Shown here: positions 1 through 11,586 of the stretch, one piece after another
Numbering within the stretch: position 1 is the first letter of the stretch
Layout of the letters: each line of letters starts with the position of its first letter
Origin: Persicaria tinctoria
Lineage: Eukaryota > Streptophyta > Magnoliopsida > Caryophyllales > Polygonaceae
Reading direction: 5' to 3'
Length of the DNA: 64,000 nucleotides
NCBI GenBank assembly: GCA_037127255.1
Contig: JBANSL010000009.1
Location: forward strand, 20,101,475-20,165,474
Program-made: the position numbers and the translations under genes
The notes under the pieces: model-generated
Seen by the model: the letters and a program-made list of their open reading frames with translations, nothing else
What the model was told of the DNA's origin: nothing
Database searches by the model: none

Positions 1-1167
1 TGAGCTTAAATTGCATATTTGCATTTCAACACTCGAGAGAGGGGTAGTTATGACTTTGCCGGGATCATGAACAATGAGTTTGGAGCTAGGAAAGAGAGCT
101 AAGGAGGCAAGAAGGCTTCAAGGGAGGAGCTAAGCAAAGAAGCAGAAAGGAAGAGTTGAAGAAAACATTTACTGAACGACGCTCACATGTCTTGGCGAAT
201 CAAAAATAGTGTTTTATCCGGATATTTTGCTTATGGGAATTTTATTATGTCCGATTAGGGTTTGTATAGGCCAGTTTTGGAGGCCTACTTAAGACATGAT
301 TTTCATTAGTTTGAAGGGGGGATTGGAACCTAGCTAGAGAAGAAGAATGGTTTTCTACTATGGTATGAAGAACTAAACCTATTAGTTTTGCCTGCAATTT
401 AGATACATGGTTGGTTAATTTGTGAGGCTTGAATGCTATGTTATTCTCCGATTAATTCAATGCCTTTGAGCTTATATTGATTGATTGCATATATTTTCTC
501 TCTTGATTAGCTACCTTGACAGAATTTGCATTCCTGCTAGATTTTAATTAATTCGTAAGAATAAGTTAGGCCTTAGTAGCAAACATATTTAATATATTGA
601 TTTCGTTAAAGCATCAATTGGGTGTGTAGGGTATTGACACTTGGTTAAATATCGGTTCTTGAGTGGATTAGGTTTGATAGGCATTGTCGTTTCTCAATTT
701 GTTGGTTGCTCAGGGAGGATGGTACTATCAAACTGTCAGAACTTTGAGAATTTGTGTTGCTTTGTGTTTGCATCCAAACAGGCGAGGGCTGCATAGAGTG
801 TAAGGGACTGTCATGTTCGTGAGGAATGTTAGCCCAATTAAACCAAAAGTCGGATTAATCTACTTGAAGGGAATAACTAGGAAAGAGCTCAGGATGAATA
901 AGGCAACCATTGTTGAATATATATATATGTAGGCAACTATCGCATTCTCATTGTTTCAAATCAATCACCATTGCTATTTTTTACTATGCTTGTTTACTTC
1001 AATTGTCTCGATTTCTCTCAACAATATTATCACTTTTGTTAGCAATTTGCGTTTACAGGGAAAGGTTAATCTCCTCGTGGATCGACATCTTGACTTACAG
1101 TTTATACTAGCTTTAGGTGTGGATTATTATTTTTGACAGGGATCACCGATTATTTTACACCCGTCAG
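1..1167. repeat. Decayed repeat DNA, possibly an old LTR-retrotransposon remnant
   Basis: No credible gene is present; the short reading frames near 910-1136 are AT-rich chance frames. The stretch has the feel of a plant gypsy LTR and leader, ending with a segment about a lightly decayed 'cctcgtggatcgac' and a 'gacagggatcaccgat' block just before position 1168. No primer-binding site, paired LTR or domain is visible, so the assignment is an inference. This is the host sequence into which Athila element 1 inserted; the same sequence resumes after 30042. Confidence 0.35.
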
Positions 1168-1172
1168 TTGGG

Positions 1173-3173
1173 TGTTGTGAGCCTAATTTGTCATGTTTTA
1201 TAGTTACTTTTATATCGTTTTCTACATGCATTTCATGCATTTAGGTTAGAATAATACAGAATCTGTGTGGTATATGTTTATTTGCAATATATGGAGGTCT
1301 ACACAAGTTTTGGTTATATTTCGCAGAAATCGGGCGCACTTTGGAGCTTAAAGGAAACTCATGGAGAAGCTAAGAATGGTGCAGCTGGAGAAAAGGCCAT
1401 TTTTCACCATTCTTCGTTCATAATCAAGCTTTGAGGTCTTCATGAGAGTTGTAGCCCTCGGAATGAGCTTTCCAACGCATGGTCATATGCGTCAATCCGA
1501 CGAACGGGAACTCGGGAAAGTGCGTTTTAAGAAAGGAACAGAAAGCTGAGAGATTTACTCGATATCGAGTACTTGTACTCGAGATCGACCAAAAATGTCC
1601 AAGGAGTGCCTGGTCGAGGAGGAGCTGATCGAGAAGCCGAAGACGAAGACATGTCGGGTTACACTATACTCGAGATCGAGTAAACCTACTCGAGATCGAG
1701 GAACCCGGAAGCCGGCACCCGAGCCATGTCGAGAAGATCTACCCGACGCTGCCGAGAAGACCTAGTCGACGAGCCACCTCTACTCGAGATCGAGTAAGGG
1801 TACTCGAGATCGACGATGCCCATGAGCCATGTCCGAGCCTGTCGAGGACCAGCAACCCGAGACGCCGAGCCAAGCCCAGTCGACGACAATTCTACTCGAG
1901 ATCGAGGAGGACTCCAGAAGCCGCGTAACGCGTTTTGATCTAACCCACTCGGATTTGGATTCCTTGAGGCCGAAGATTGCCGAATTCTATCCGATCTATC
2001 AAGATACATCATGGGAGAAGAAGATTTATCCACTTAAGACTTTTAGATATATTTCCCTTATTTAGATTTAATTATGTTGTTGCTTTTTTTTTATCTTTAA
2101 TGTTTTTAGATATAGTTTTAGATATAGATAAAGATTTCTATCCTTAAATAGCAAGGTTTAGAAGCCTATAAATAAAGTCCATGGGGCTGATTTCTAGTAA
2201 TTCAATTTCAGTGAGAGAAGTAGTTCCACAGAGACGGTTTAGGAGTTCAGAGGTTTTAGGGTTTTGGCGTTCAACGAGAGTTGGATCGTCGGGATTGTAA
2301 AGTCTTTGAATTTAGTTTAATGCAAGTTGTTATTTCCTTTCAATCGATGTCTGAGGTTGCAATGAAGCGCGAGTAGTCCACCCACTTCTAGGGTTGGGGC
2401 GAGCCCGACGATAGCCATGCGCGTTTGAGGTAAAGATCCAACTTTTATCATGTTTTGAGCATCTGCTACTTGTTTATGTGTTTATTACCCATCTAATGGA
2501 GGTCCATGCTAACAACCTTGGATTGTAAACATAAAACCGGTAGAGACAATTAGGGTTTCTTGAAAGAGTTGTCTAATTGTTGGAAAAGGCGAAAGCTTAG
2601 TCCTTTGATGCGATTTATATGATTATCTGTTTTATCCCTGCCTTATGCGTGCTTGGTTATCGTTGTTGCAAACCCCAATCTTGGAAGTTATTTTCATACA
2701 GTTTAGTTCGAAATCCCAAAGCCCTTTGCATTTACTTTTATTCGTTTTATTCTCTGTCTCCTCGAGATCGAATAGCACTCCTCGATCTCGACTACTGATC
2801 TTCGACCCAAAGTCGTTGTAGCTTCTGTGTGCAGGTGCTCGACCAACCCAAGCCGATGTCGACCAAGACTCTACTCGATCTCGAGTAGGCCCTTGTCGAG
2901 ATCGACCACCACCTGTGCTTGCTGCTGCGCTGTGTTCGACTGTCTAATCTCCTGTCGACTAACCTTAGTCGAGATCTAGCACCTGTTGCCGACTTCTGAC
3001 CGTGAGACTCCACTGCTGCCTAGGATCCGCTGACACGCTTCCTCGTGGATCGATCCTGACTTCCCGCTGCTACATTAGGAGGAGGTCTTGTAATTATTTG
3101 CAAGGGGCGGAATCTGGTTTGATGTGATTTATTTATATTTTATATTTGCATTCTCGATTTCCTCCTATCAACA
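1173..3173 (+). repeat. 5' LTR of Athila element 1
   Basis: This 2001-bp direct repeat matches the pieces 5562-5829, 10359-11088 and 29045-30037. It begins TGTTGTGAG and ends TATCAACA, three bases before the primer site. It holds about eleven copies of the near-palindrome TCGA(G/T)ATCGA, in two clusters (about 1556-1910 and 2760-2970). One of these, TACTCGATATCGAGTA at 1556-1571, is a perfect 16-bp palindrome. Confidence 0.85.
2167..2174 (+). promoter_or_regulatory. Putative TATA box of the element 1 LTR promoter
   Basis: TATAAATA lies in the middle of the LTR. The same 'cctataaat' block is conserved in the 3' LTR copy (about 29063-29071) and, on the minus strand, in the LTRs of the other Athila derivatives. 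Conservation across copies and its central LTR position support a promoter role (inference). Confidence 0.5.
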
Positions 3174-3176
3174 AAT

Positions 3177-3194
3177 TGGCGCCGTTGCCGGGGA
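3177..3194 (+). other. Primer-binding site, tRNA-Asp type (element 1)
   Basis: TGGCGCCGTTGCCGGGGA starts three bases after the LTR end. It is complementary to the 3' end of plant tRNA-Asp(GTC), the usual primer of Athila elements (established knowledge). Confidence 0.85.
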
Positions 3195-3258
3195 AGCAAT
3201 CATTCGCGCGTTAGGTAGTTAGATCTCACGTTTTCTTTGAGTTTTCTTCTACAGGTAT

Positions 3259-4050
3259 ATGCAGGACACCTTCGAGTATTTCGAAAGGGAAAGAGCGAGA
3301 CAATATGCAAAAGAATTGGAATATTTGAGATGGTTATACATCGTTGATGAGGAGGCATGGCTTGAGGGTGTACGCGCATTTAGGAAGCTCCGGGATTCGT
3401 CAAAATCACCGCCAGAAGCCCCAATCCTGCTAGAAGGAGAATCTGAACCTGAGGTCGACCTTGACCAACACCTAGTCAATGTCGACCCATCTCCAATCAA
3501 TATCGATCTATCTCTAGTCGATACCCAGGTATGTCCTTCCGCTATCTCAATTCGAACTTTGCCCTCTGTCTTTGAAAAACCATTTGAAGAACCTCAAGAA
3601 GAAGAAGATCCAGAAAAGAAGAAGTTGGATGTCGTTGCCCATGTTGTTTCAAAGTCACTTTTGCCTTATAAGGTGAAGGCTATCCCCGACGATTTTGAGC
3701 AACCGATGTTCATATTCAAGTATGGGGTCCTCGCAAGGTGGCATGAAGCTCCAGAAGATGAGGTGGAAATATCTCTTCCCACTCCACCGTTTTGTTGTGG
3801 TGGAGACGCGCAAACAAATCAACCAATGGAGCGAAAGAGGTATGATTATGAGGTATACAAATTTCCTTTATATATTCCTTTATGCATGCCAGTTGGAGCC
3901 CAGGAAGATGGATGGGTGGAGCCATGGAGCGTCCACTCGAGGAGGTTCAAGCTTCTTCACATGATGACCCCGGATGACATTCCACGCTTTCCACCACCGG
4001 AGGAACCACCAGATCCACCTATACCTCCGAACAAAGATGAGCTAGGCTAA
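3259..4050 (+). CDS. Unknown 263-residue protein in the gag position of Athila element 1
   Basis: I do not recognise this protein. The ATG follows the primer site by 64 bases, after a leader that resembles the leader in front of gag in the related elements, so it occupies the gag slot. The N-terminus (about residues 1-45) is charged and probably helical. Residues about 70-95 contain repeated acidic motifs (VDLD, VNVD, INID, LVD) like those in the gag-PR polyproteins of the neighbouring elements. A Glu/Lys-rich stretch (about 110-125) follows, and the C-terminus is very proline-rich. There is no zinc knuckle, no DTG/DLG protease motif and no RT or integrase motif. It is uninterrupted, in contrast with the gag-PR frames elsewhere in the window. 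It could be a captured host fragment, a divergent accessory protein, or a chance-preserved frame. Confidence 0.6.
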   Translation: MQDTFEYFERERARQYAKELEYLRWLYIVDEEAWLEGVRAFRKLRDSSKSPPEAPILLEGESEPEVDLDQHLVNVDPSPINIDLSLVDTQVCPSAISIRTLPSVFEKPFEEPQEEEDPEKKKLDVVAHVVSKSLLPYKVKAIPDDFEQPMFIFKYGVLARWHEAPEDEVEISLPTPPFCCGGDAQTNQPMERKRYDYEVYKFPLYIPLCMPVGAQEDGWVEPWSVHSRRFKLLHMMTPDDIPRFPPPEEPPDPPIPPNKDELG

Positions 4051-5561
4051 TGCTAAATGGAGAAAGTCGGCCTAGCAACTATAAAATCTAGAGCTTGTAA
4101 ATAGACATTTATTTTTGGGACTTTTGGACATTGTTGCTTTTTGTTTTTGGTTTTGAACTCTTAGTTTTTCTATTGTGGGTATATGTCTTCTACACTTTTC
4201 AGGTCCATGGATATAAACACGCTATATTCAGACTCGGCCCAGGCATTCTTTCATTCGATATCAAGACGATATGCACACCTGTCTAGTGAGTTTCTTTCTT
4301 TACCCTTATTTTTTTATACAGTGAGGACACTGTAATATTTAAGTATGGGGTGGGGGAAGGGCTTACTTTATGCATATTTGCCACAGTTGACATTATGTGT
4401 GCATATTTAGAGTTTAATTCTTGAATTGCTTATACATGGATATTTTGGAATGCATTATTGATTTATGTGCTTATATGCATGTTTTCCAAAAATTTGAAAA
4501 AAAATGACCCCCATTGAAAATTTTGATTAGTGTCATGGAAGCTTATATTGAACTTGACGATGCAAAATTGGATTCATTAGAGATATAGCATGAAATTGCC
4601 TAGTAAAGGGAAGTCACAATGAAGTGCATATTTTCTTGAAAACCATGAAAGGAGGAAAAATTTGATGTTGCTTTTGACATGTTGCATGATAAGAGGATGG
4701 AGGACTTTATATTTCCATATAATATGCTCATATTGTTATATCCTAGCCTTACCTATGCGTATGCATCACAAAAGCCATATTATGCCTTATTTCATATATT
4801 GCTCCACATGATCTAAATATTTGCCAATTCTTTACCTTATTTTCATCCGGGGATTATGTTGAGAATGATGTTACATTATGGAGATTATCATATGGTGTTT
4901 GTGTTGTTGTTGTTATCATTATTGGAGTTTGGCGGAAAATTATTTGAAAAATATGGAAAATTTAATGAGTGAGAAAAAAATCCAATCACCTTAGGAGATA
5001 AAGGTAGATTGACCCAGCTCGCTGAGATAATAGTTTGGCGAGATGGGACACACAGGTGAGGAGTCCAAAGCACTAAGTATCCGGGGCCATTCATGACACC
5101 CATGTTTGCGACTCGCGAGAAGGCAGTGCTGAGGTTAGAGAGGTAAAAGCATTATTATTGAGAAAAAAGCATTATGAAAGGTGATGAATCTTATGAGAAA
5201 TGTGGTATGAAATTCAGTTTGGAAAGTACTCAATTTCCCCAGATAGTTAGCACCACATTGCCAAAAAATTGCCCACCTTTAGCCTTTTATCAATCTACTC
5301 CTTATTGAGCTTAAATTAAAGTCCTCTTGATTATTAATGCTTTGTCACATATGAATTGTTTTGCATAACCCTCCTTTTGTGGGTAGAAGTTGCTTTTTAA
5401 TTGCACATGCATGAATTTGTGACACTGGTACCTTTTCGAGGATGATAATTGATTCTAGGGTTATATGGCAATGAATCTAAGATGTTGAGAGTTTGATTTC
5501 TTCCCCTGAATGACAATTAAAAGTATTGCTTGAGGACAAGCAAGCTTAAGTATGGGGTGTT
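4051..5561 (+). other. 3' noncoding region of element 1 with two purine tracts
   Basis: This 1.5-kb region has no gene. It matches, on the opposite strand, the 3' noncoding regions at 19055-20580 and 44915-46390, including the block just after the stop codon ('atggagaaagtcggcctagc'). An internal purine tract (4341-4361, core aagtatggggtggggga) resembles the terminal tract next to the LTR (5548-5561, aagtatggggtgtt). The terminal tract is the expected plus-strand primer. The inner one could be a second priming site (inference). Confidence 0.6.
5548..5561 (+). other. Polypurine tract of element 1
   Basis: Purine-rich aagtatggggtgtt lies directly before the 3' LTR start at 5562. It is preceded by the 'ttgaggacaagcaagctt' block common at the 3' end of plant Athila/Tat-type elements. 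Confidence 0.7.
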
Positions 5562-6537
5562 TGTTGTGAGCCTAATTTGCCATATTTTATAGTTACTTTT
5601 ATATCGTTTTCTGCATGCATTTCATGCATTTGGGTTAGAATAATACATAATCTGTGTAGTATATGTTTATTTGCAATACATGGAGGTCTACACAAGTTTT
5701 GGTTATATTTCGCAGAAATCGGGCGCACTTGGGAGCTTAAAGGAAACTCATGGAGAAGCTAAGAATGGTGCAACTGGGGAAAAGGCCATTTTTCACCATT
5801 CTTCGTTCAGAATCAAGCTTTGAGGTCTTCACTAGTACAAAAAAGGTCTTACACAACGGTTATTTATTAACATAGACAACGTTTATTGCACTGTTGTCTA
5901 TGTTAGTGCGCTTTTAGATGAAACAACGGTTGGACCTATGACAACGGTTCTTATAAACAAGGGTTATAACCGTTGTCTAAGATACTCTATAATCGTTGTC
6001 TATGAAACTCCAAAATTTTCATCAATCAATATTACATAGTTATAACCGTTGTTTATGTGTCATTAAACCGTTAATTATGTGTTATATAACTGTTGTTTAT
6101 GTACAATCTAATTGTTGTCTAAGTGGACTATAACCGTTGTCTATGTGCTATATAACCGTTGTTTATATCCCATATCCCCGCTGTCTAAACTCCATTTAGC
6201 CGTTGTCTAAATATAAATGAACTGTTGTCTATATACAATATAACTGTTGTATATGCATATTTCAACCGTTGTGAATAACATATTTTTAAATTTGAACGAA
6301 CTAATGACAACGGTTAAACTAGCCGTTGTCTATCCCTGTAACACACAATAGTGCAAGCACCGGTAATAGATCCGCTCCAAATTATCTTTGAAAAATACCA
6401 CAAGACAATGATATTAATTACTACTACTAGTATATAATATCAATCACAAAAACAACTAACATTTGTCATAGTCGTGGGAAAAAATGAGTATATATATATC
6501 TCTACGAAAATCTAGCTATAACAAAGAGTATAAATAA

Positions 6538-6540
<3 letters not shown>

Positions 6541-6623
<83 letters not shown>
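6541..6623. repeat. (TA)n microsatellite
   Basis: About 83 bp of uninterrupted TA dinucleotides inside CACTA-1. Confidence 0.95.
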
Positions 6624-6626
<3 letters not shown>

Positions 6627-6901
6627 TTAAACTCTTGTGCATACTCCATCGAACTTATATGTTGATAATGTTTGACGATTTCCCTTGATCAATTACCTGT
6701 ATCGATATCACGATGTAAAAGAATATTTACTAGTCAATTTTAAGTCATTGAACATACAGAGATATATAACTAGCTAGTGTGATAAACAAAAAAAATTAGA
6801 CGTACCTTCCCGATGAGCCATAGAAAAAACTCAAGGAATGAAAAACAAAAGCCTGGTAATGTTGCCTGCAACAGGGACAAATAAAGGAGAAGGAAGTCAC
6901 C

Positions 6902-7030
6902 ATGGAGACCTCAGCAAATGCCTTTCTTGAAAAGGAAAAGGATCTACACAGCAAAATTGAAGAACTGGAAAGAAGATTAGAGGAACTCGACCAGAGTAAT
7001 ATTGTTTGCCATGACGATGATCACGGAAAT
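6902..7030 (+). pseudogene. Captured exon, coiled-coil (myosin-heavy-chain-like) plant gene, fragment 1
   Basis: An open 43-codon stretch starts METSANAF and ends with a plausible donor (ggaaat/gtgagt at 7031). It is rich in Glu/Lys/Leu heptads. It lies upstream of, and on the same strand as, two further fragments that look like parts of one gene. I infer an exon captured by CACTA-1, not a working gene, because the fragments are disconnected and contain stops. Confidence 0.5.
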
Positions 7031-7211
7031 GTGAGTTGATAAATAGTTTACCTGTCATGATCTACTTGAATTAATGTGCTATTAAGATACTGCCTTTTTT
7101 TTTAAATCAAACTTAAAACTACTCAAACAAGAACCTCTAGAATGCATTTGAATTATGCATCTCTACCTTGTTACTTACTCCACCTTCTTGCTATCATTTC
7201 TGTAATAATTC

Positions 7212-7441
7212 TTCATGTGGGATGATGGGATTGCGAGAGAACACGATTTTCATGCATTGTTTATGGAAATGGCGTCTTTGAGGAAAGAAAACACGTTCAT
7301 GGAAGCTGAACTGAAGGAAATGCAAGAGAGATACCCCGAGATCAGCCTTAAATTTGCAGAGGTTAACGGTGAAAGACAAAGGCTCGTTATGACACTAAGA
7401 AACATAAAGAAGGCAAAGATAATCTGATAAATGAACCTGAG
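7212..7441 (+). pseudogene. Captured exon, coiled-coil gene, fragment 2 (NT-C2/myosin-like family)
   Basis: Codons 7215-7427 give a Glu-rich helix containing MEAELKEMQERYPEISLKFA and a following GERQ-LV-T segment. This matches my memory of the conserved C-terminal coiled coil of plant NT-C2 'myosin heavy chain-related' proteins (the Arabidopsis At1g63300/At5g41140 type). The frame stops at 7425-7427, followed by a possible donor at 7442. It is a captured pseudo-exon inside CACTA-1. A protein search of the translated segment would confirm or refute the family. Confidence 0.55.
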
Positions 7442-8069
7442 GTAAACCAAAGCCTAGCTAGTAATTAGTACGCCTTAAATATCCCACAAAGAAACAAAAT
7501 TGTGCATATGTGGTCTCCTTAATTTTATTTTTTTTTACTTTCAAAATCAATTTCATTTTCTGTCCATTGGTTTGTTCATCCGGTAAGTTCATTTATTCAC
7601 GAACACTTTCATTTGTACGTTTTTCCCAATTGATGGTTGATAGTTTGTGTAATTCTCAAATTTCACTGTAAAAATTACCATTGTAATTTACTCCCCCAAA
7701 AGTTTACCATTGTAATTTGCAAAATCATAATCTTTCTTTTTACTTTTAAGTATTTAGAAAATATCAAGGACACTAACATCTCTTATCACACATCTAACAG
7801 GACTGTCTGCTTAAGAAAGATCAGCCTAGCCAGAACAGGTAGTAATTCACATTGGGAAGTTATCACTCAGAAAGTTAGCATACTGCCTGCCTTTTAACAA
7901 GTATCTGTTTTTCCCCTGAAGATCTCAGTATCTCAAGGCACCTAATCTAGCAACTAGAAAGAAAACAGAATGTTCGCAGCTCATATATATAGTGATCAAA
8001 CAAGCGAGGCCAAGTTTACAATCTAGCAAAAGGGAAACTGATCAATTCTTTCATGTTTTCGCAAGTACA

Positions 8070-8400
8070 TGAAGCGGAAGTGTCTGATCTTCACAAATAG
8101 CTAAGCATGAAGTCGAAGCAGATGGATCAGATGTTGTTGGAGATTGAAGGGAAGTCAAATCAACTAGATGGACGAAGAGAAGACGAAGATGAAGTTTATC
8201 GGTGTCTTTCAGGTGAGCTCTTAATGGAACTGAGGTAGAACAGCTTACTTCAGAAATAGCTTCTCTCCGTGTACAGATAGAACAGGGGGGAGAATTAAAG
8301 GCTGAACTGGAGCAACTAAAGACGTTGGGGCAAGAGAGATCTCTGCTTGCCAGAAATTTGGAAAGAGAAAGAAACTATCTAGATAAAGTTGTTAACTCGT
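8070..8400 (+). pseudogene. Captured exons, coiled-coil gene, fragment 3
   Basis: Two coiled-coil stretches are readable in different frames. About 8070-8205 includes EAEVSDLHK, a stop, then MKSKQMDQMLLEIEGK. About 8235-8400 includes VEQLTSEIASLRVQIEQGGE and then KAELEQLK. Both have the composition and order expected for the gene captured at 6902-7441. Stops and frame changes show decay. A longer open frame from 8325 to 8861 runs on into low-complexity Ser/Gln/Lys-rich sequence and is probably fortuitous. Confidence 0.45.
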
Positions 8401-9700
8401 CGAGGAAAACATCAGATTCAACAAGAAAACATTCAGCAATCAAAATCAGAAATCAATACAGCAGCCCTAAAAATCAGATTCAATACAGTAGCCCTAAAAA
8501 TCAGATTCAGAAAGAAAACATTCAGCGAGAAAATTCAGATTCAATACAGCACCATAAATTGAAAGCCTTTAATTCGACATCAGATTCTGAAATCGCATAC
8601 TTGGCAATAAGAAGTAGTGGTAGAGAAGAAATCGAAATCAGAAATCAAACAGCCCTAAAATCACATACCTGGAAACAAACCCTACATATGAAATTGAAAT
8701 CACAATCACATACCTGGAAACAGATGAAATTGAAATCCTTTAACCATGGGGAGGAGTGCACACATTCAATTATGCAGATGAAATTCCTTCCCCCAAATTT
8801 ACCGATTTTTCTTCACTTATTCATCAACAGAACAGTCACAAATTCTAGAAGTTTTAGGTAATATCGTAGAAGCAAATTCAAAAGCAAATCAAGTAATGTC
8901 CATGTTATTGCCTAAATCACATTATCTGTAGAGTAGTCCATAATTCCCTACTCTTTAAATTCTTTTCCAGAACCATAAAAACCCCTCAAAATTTCGAAAC
9001 CCTAATTTTAAAATTCGAAACATTCAATCAATAATTGACCACAATTTTCATATCTTAGTGGTTAATCTTAATCAATTTGAACATAAAGAGAAATTTCGAT
9101 AGGAAATTTGATCTATTCGAAGTGTTTCGACCTAAAACACAAAACTCACCTGCTAAGAAATTGGACTTTGAAGTGATGTCTGTCGTCCGCCGCCGCCAGG
9201 TCCTACGCCTCCGGCGCCTTCCAGTGCGGCCACCCTTGTTTCCGCTGGCAATCGCCTCTGTTACGTACTCTTCTTCTTCGCCTGTTCTTCTACACAAATC
9301 GCAAATCGCCTGAAGCTCTAACTCTGTCGATATTCATAAGGTGTTACTTATTTTCTCAAAAAAAAAAAGAGAAGGTGTTACTTATTGCGTAAAAAACCCC
9401 TATAATTTATCAATATTACATGATATAGCCCAGCAAGGTTGAAACAACATTTTCCAACCAAAACTAAAGTTTTGGGCGCGAGGCAAAAAATTTAAAAATT
9501 TTAGGGCTACCAGGCGAAAAACTTAAAACTATTGTTTACCATCCGAATTATGCTATACCACAGGGCTTACCTCGCGAAAAATCCGTTTTTTTCCTTAATT
9601 AAATCATATCGATCTTTTTCTTATTTTCTTATTTTCTTATTTTCTTATTTTAATTTTAGATGATAAATTAGGCATAGACCACAGTTTCAATTGGACAAAT
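8401..9700. other. CACTA-1 interior without recognisable gene
   Basis: This is AT-rich sequence with a short GC-rich patch around 9180-9310 that may be captured 5' exon or UTR sequence. A small microsatellite-like run of 'ttcttattt' lies at about 9618-9652. I see no domain. Confidence 0.4.
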
Positions 9701-11586
9701 ACAAGTTATACAAATTATTTGAGATGTCCTCTATATATATATGACAATGGTTATTTATATATTCGTTGTCTTTGTAATTACAAAGACAACGGTTTTAATT
9801 AGGCATAGACAACGGTTATGCCAATCGTATTATTTGAGTTGTCTCGATATCTATGACAACAGTTCTTATTATATTCGTTGTCTTTACAATAACAAAGACA
9901 ACAATTTTAATTGGTCATAACAAAGGTTATGTCAATCGTATTCTTTGATATGTCCCCTATATCTATGACAACGGTTCTTACTATATTCGTTGTCTTTAAA
10001 ATAACAAAGACAACGGTTTTAATTGGTCATAAACAACGGTTATGTCAATCGTATTCTTTGATATGTCCTCTATATCTATGACAACGGTTCTTTGTATATT
10101 CGTTGTCTTTGTAATTAGAAAGCCAACGTTTTCATTTGTACATAGACAACGGTTCTGTCAACCGTATTCTTTGAGATGTCTTCTATATGTATGACAACGT
10201 TTCTTTATATATACGTTGTCTTTGCAATTACAAAGACAACGGTTATAACTAAAAACCGTTGTGCGTCCCCAAAAACTCTAATTTCTTCCAATATAGACAA
10301 CATTATTTCAAAAACCGTTGTATATAAGGTGTTGTCTAAAACCATTTTTGTACTAGTGTCATGAGAGTTGTAGCCCTCGGAAAGAGCTTTCCAACGCATG
10401 GTCATATGCGTCAATCCGACGAACGAGGACTCGGGAAAGTGCGTTTTAAGAACAGAGCAGTAAGCTGAGAGATTTACTCGATATCGAGTACTTGTACTCG
10501 AGATCGACCAAAAATGTCCAAGGAGTGCCTGGTCGAGGAGGAGCTGATCGAGAAGCCGAAGACGAAGACATGTCGGGTTAGACTCTACTCGAGATCGAGT
10601 AAATCTACTCGAGATCGAGGAACCCGAAAGCCGGCACCTAAGCCATGTCGAGAAGATCTACCCGACGCTGCCGAGAAGACCTAGTCGACGAGCCACCTCT
10701 ACTCGAGATCGAGTAAGGGTACTCGAGATCGACGACGCCCAGGAGCCATGTCCGAGCCTGTCGAGGACCAACAACCCGAGACGCCGAGCCAAGCCCAGTC
10801 GACGACAATTCTACTCGAGATCGAGTAGCCTTACTCGAGATCGAGGAGGACTCCAGAAGCCGCGTAACACGTTTTGATCTATCCCACTCATATTGGGATT
10901 CCTTGAGGCCAAAGATTGCCGAATTCTATCCGATCTATCAAGATACATCATGGGAGAAGAAGATTTATCCACTTAAGACTTTTAGATATATTTCCCTTAT
11001 TTAGATTTAATTATGTTGTTGCTTTTATTTATCTTTAATGCTTTTAGATATAGTTTTAGATATAGATAAAGATTTCTATCCTTGAGTACACTACAATAGA
11101 AATGCCTATTAGCGAGGAAATTTTTCGTCGCTGAAAATTCAGTTTTTGTCGCTGAAGAGATTTGGCGAGGAAATACATTTCGTCGTCAGTTTCTCACAGA
11201 AAGCTCGTCAAGGAAAGGTTAATCGAGGGAAAAAAATTCGTCGCTAAATGTATTAGCGATGAAACAATTTTGTCTCGCAATAACTATTAGTGACTAATAT
11301 TTTCATCGTAAAAAGTCAATTTTTTTGTCGCCAATGAAGTGGAAGGATTCAAAATTAGTCATTGAATGTGTTTGGTGTCAAATGCAATTTCATCGCTAAC
11401 ATTTTTTTTTCGTCGTTAATGATTATTGGCGACAACAATTTTCATCGCAAGAAGAATGATTTTGTCGCGAAAATAGGTGAAGGATTCAAGAATGGTCATT
11501 GAATATATCTTTATCGATAAATTTCTCGCTAAAATATTTATTTCCTCGTTAATAATAAATAGTATTTTTTTTTCTAATTATTATAG

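Larger units (their letters stand above)
5830..10358. mobile_element. CACTA transposon 1 (non-autonomous, gene-capturing)
   Basis: The ends are inverted: CACTAGTACAAAAAAGG at the left, and its near-complement ending TTTTTGTACTAGTG at the right. The subterminal regions (about 5850-6330 and 9730-10335) are packed with 'acaacggtt' / 'aaccgttgtct' repeats in both orientations, the usual CACTA arrangement. The host LTR sequence is restored when the segment is removed, which fixes the boundaries. The 3-bp target duplication is not perfect (ttc at left, gtc at right if the terminal C is shared). No transposase is visible. The interior carries exon-like fragments of a plant coiled-coil gene (6902-8400). 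Inferred: a Pack-CACTA element moved in trans. Confidence 0.8.

Noticed and set aside
910..1136. Two short overlapping frames
   Set aside because: AT-rich chance frames with no domain, start context or neighbour support.
1686..2065. Frames in the 5' LTR of element 1 on both strands
   Set aside because: They lie in U3 sequence made open by the TCGA-type repeats; not conserved as proteins in the other LTR copies.
9055..9313. Overlapping frames in CACTA-1
   Set aside because: Equal openness on both strands and no motif; at most captured UTR.
5827..10361. A perfect 3-bp target duplication for CACTA-1
   Set aside because: The flanks read ttc and gtc (or overlap by a single t), so the duplication is not perfect; the boundaries rest on restoration of the LTR sequence instead.
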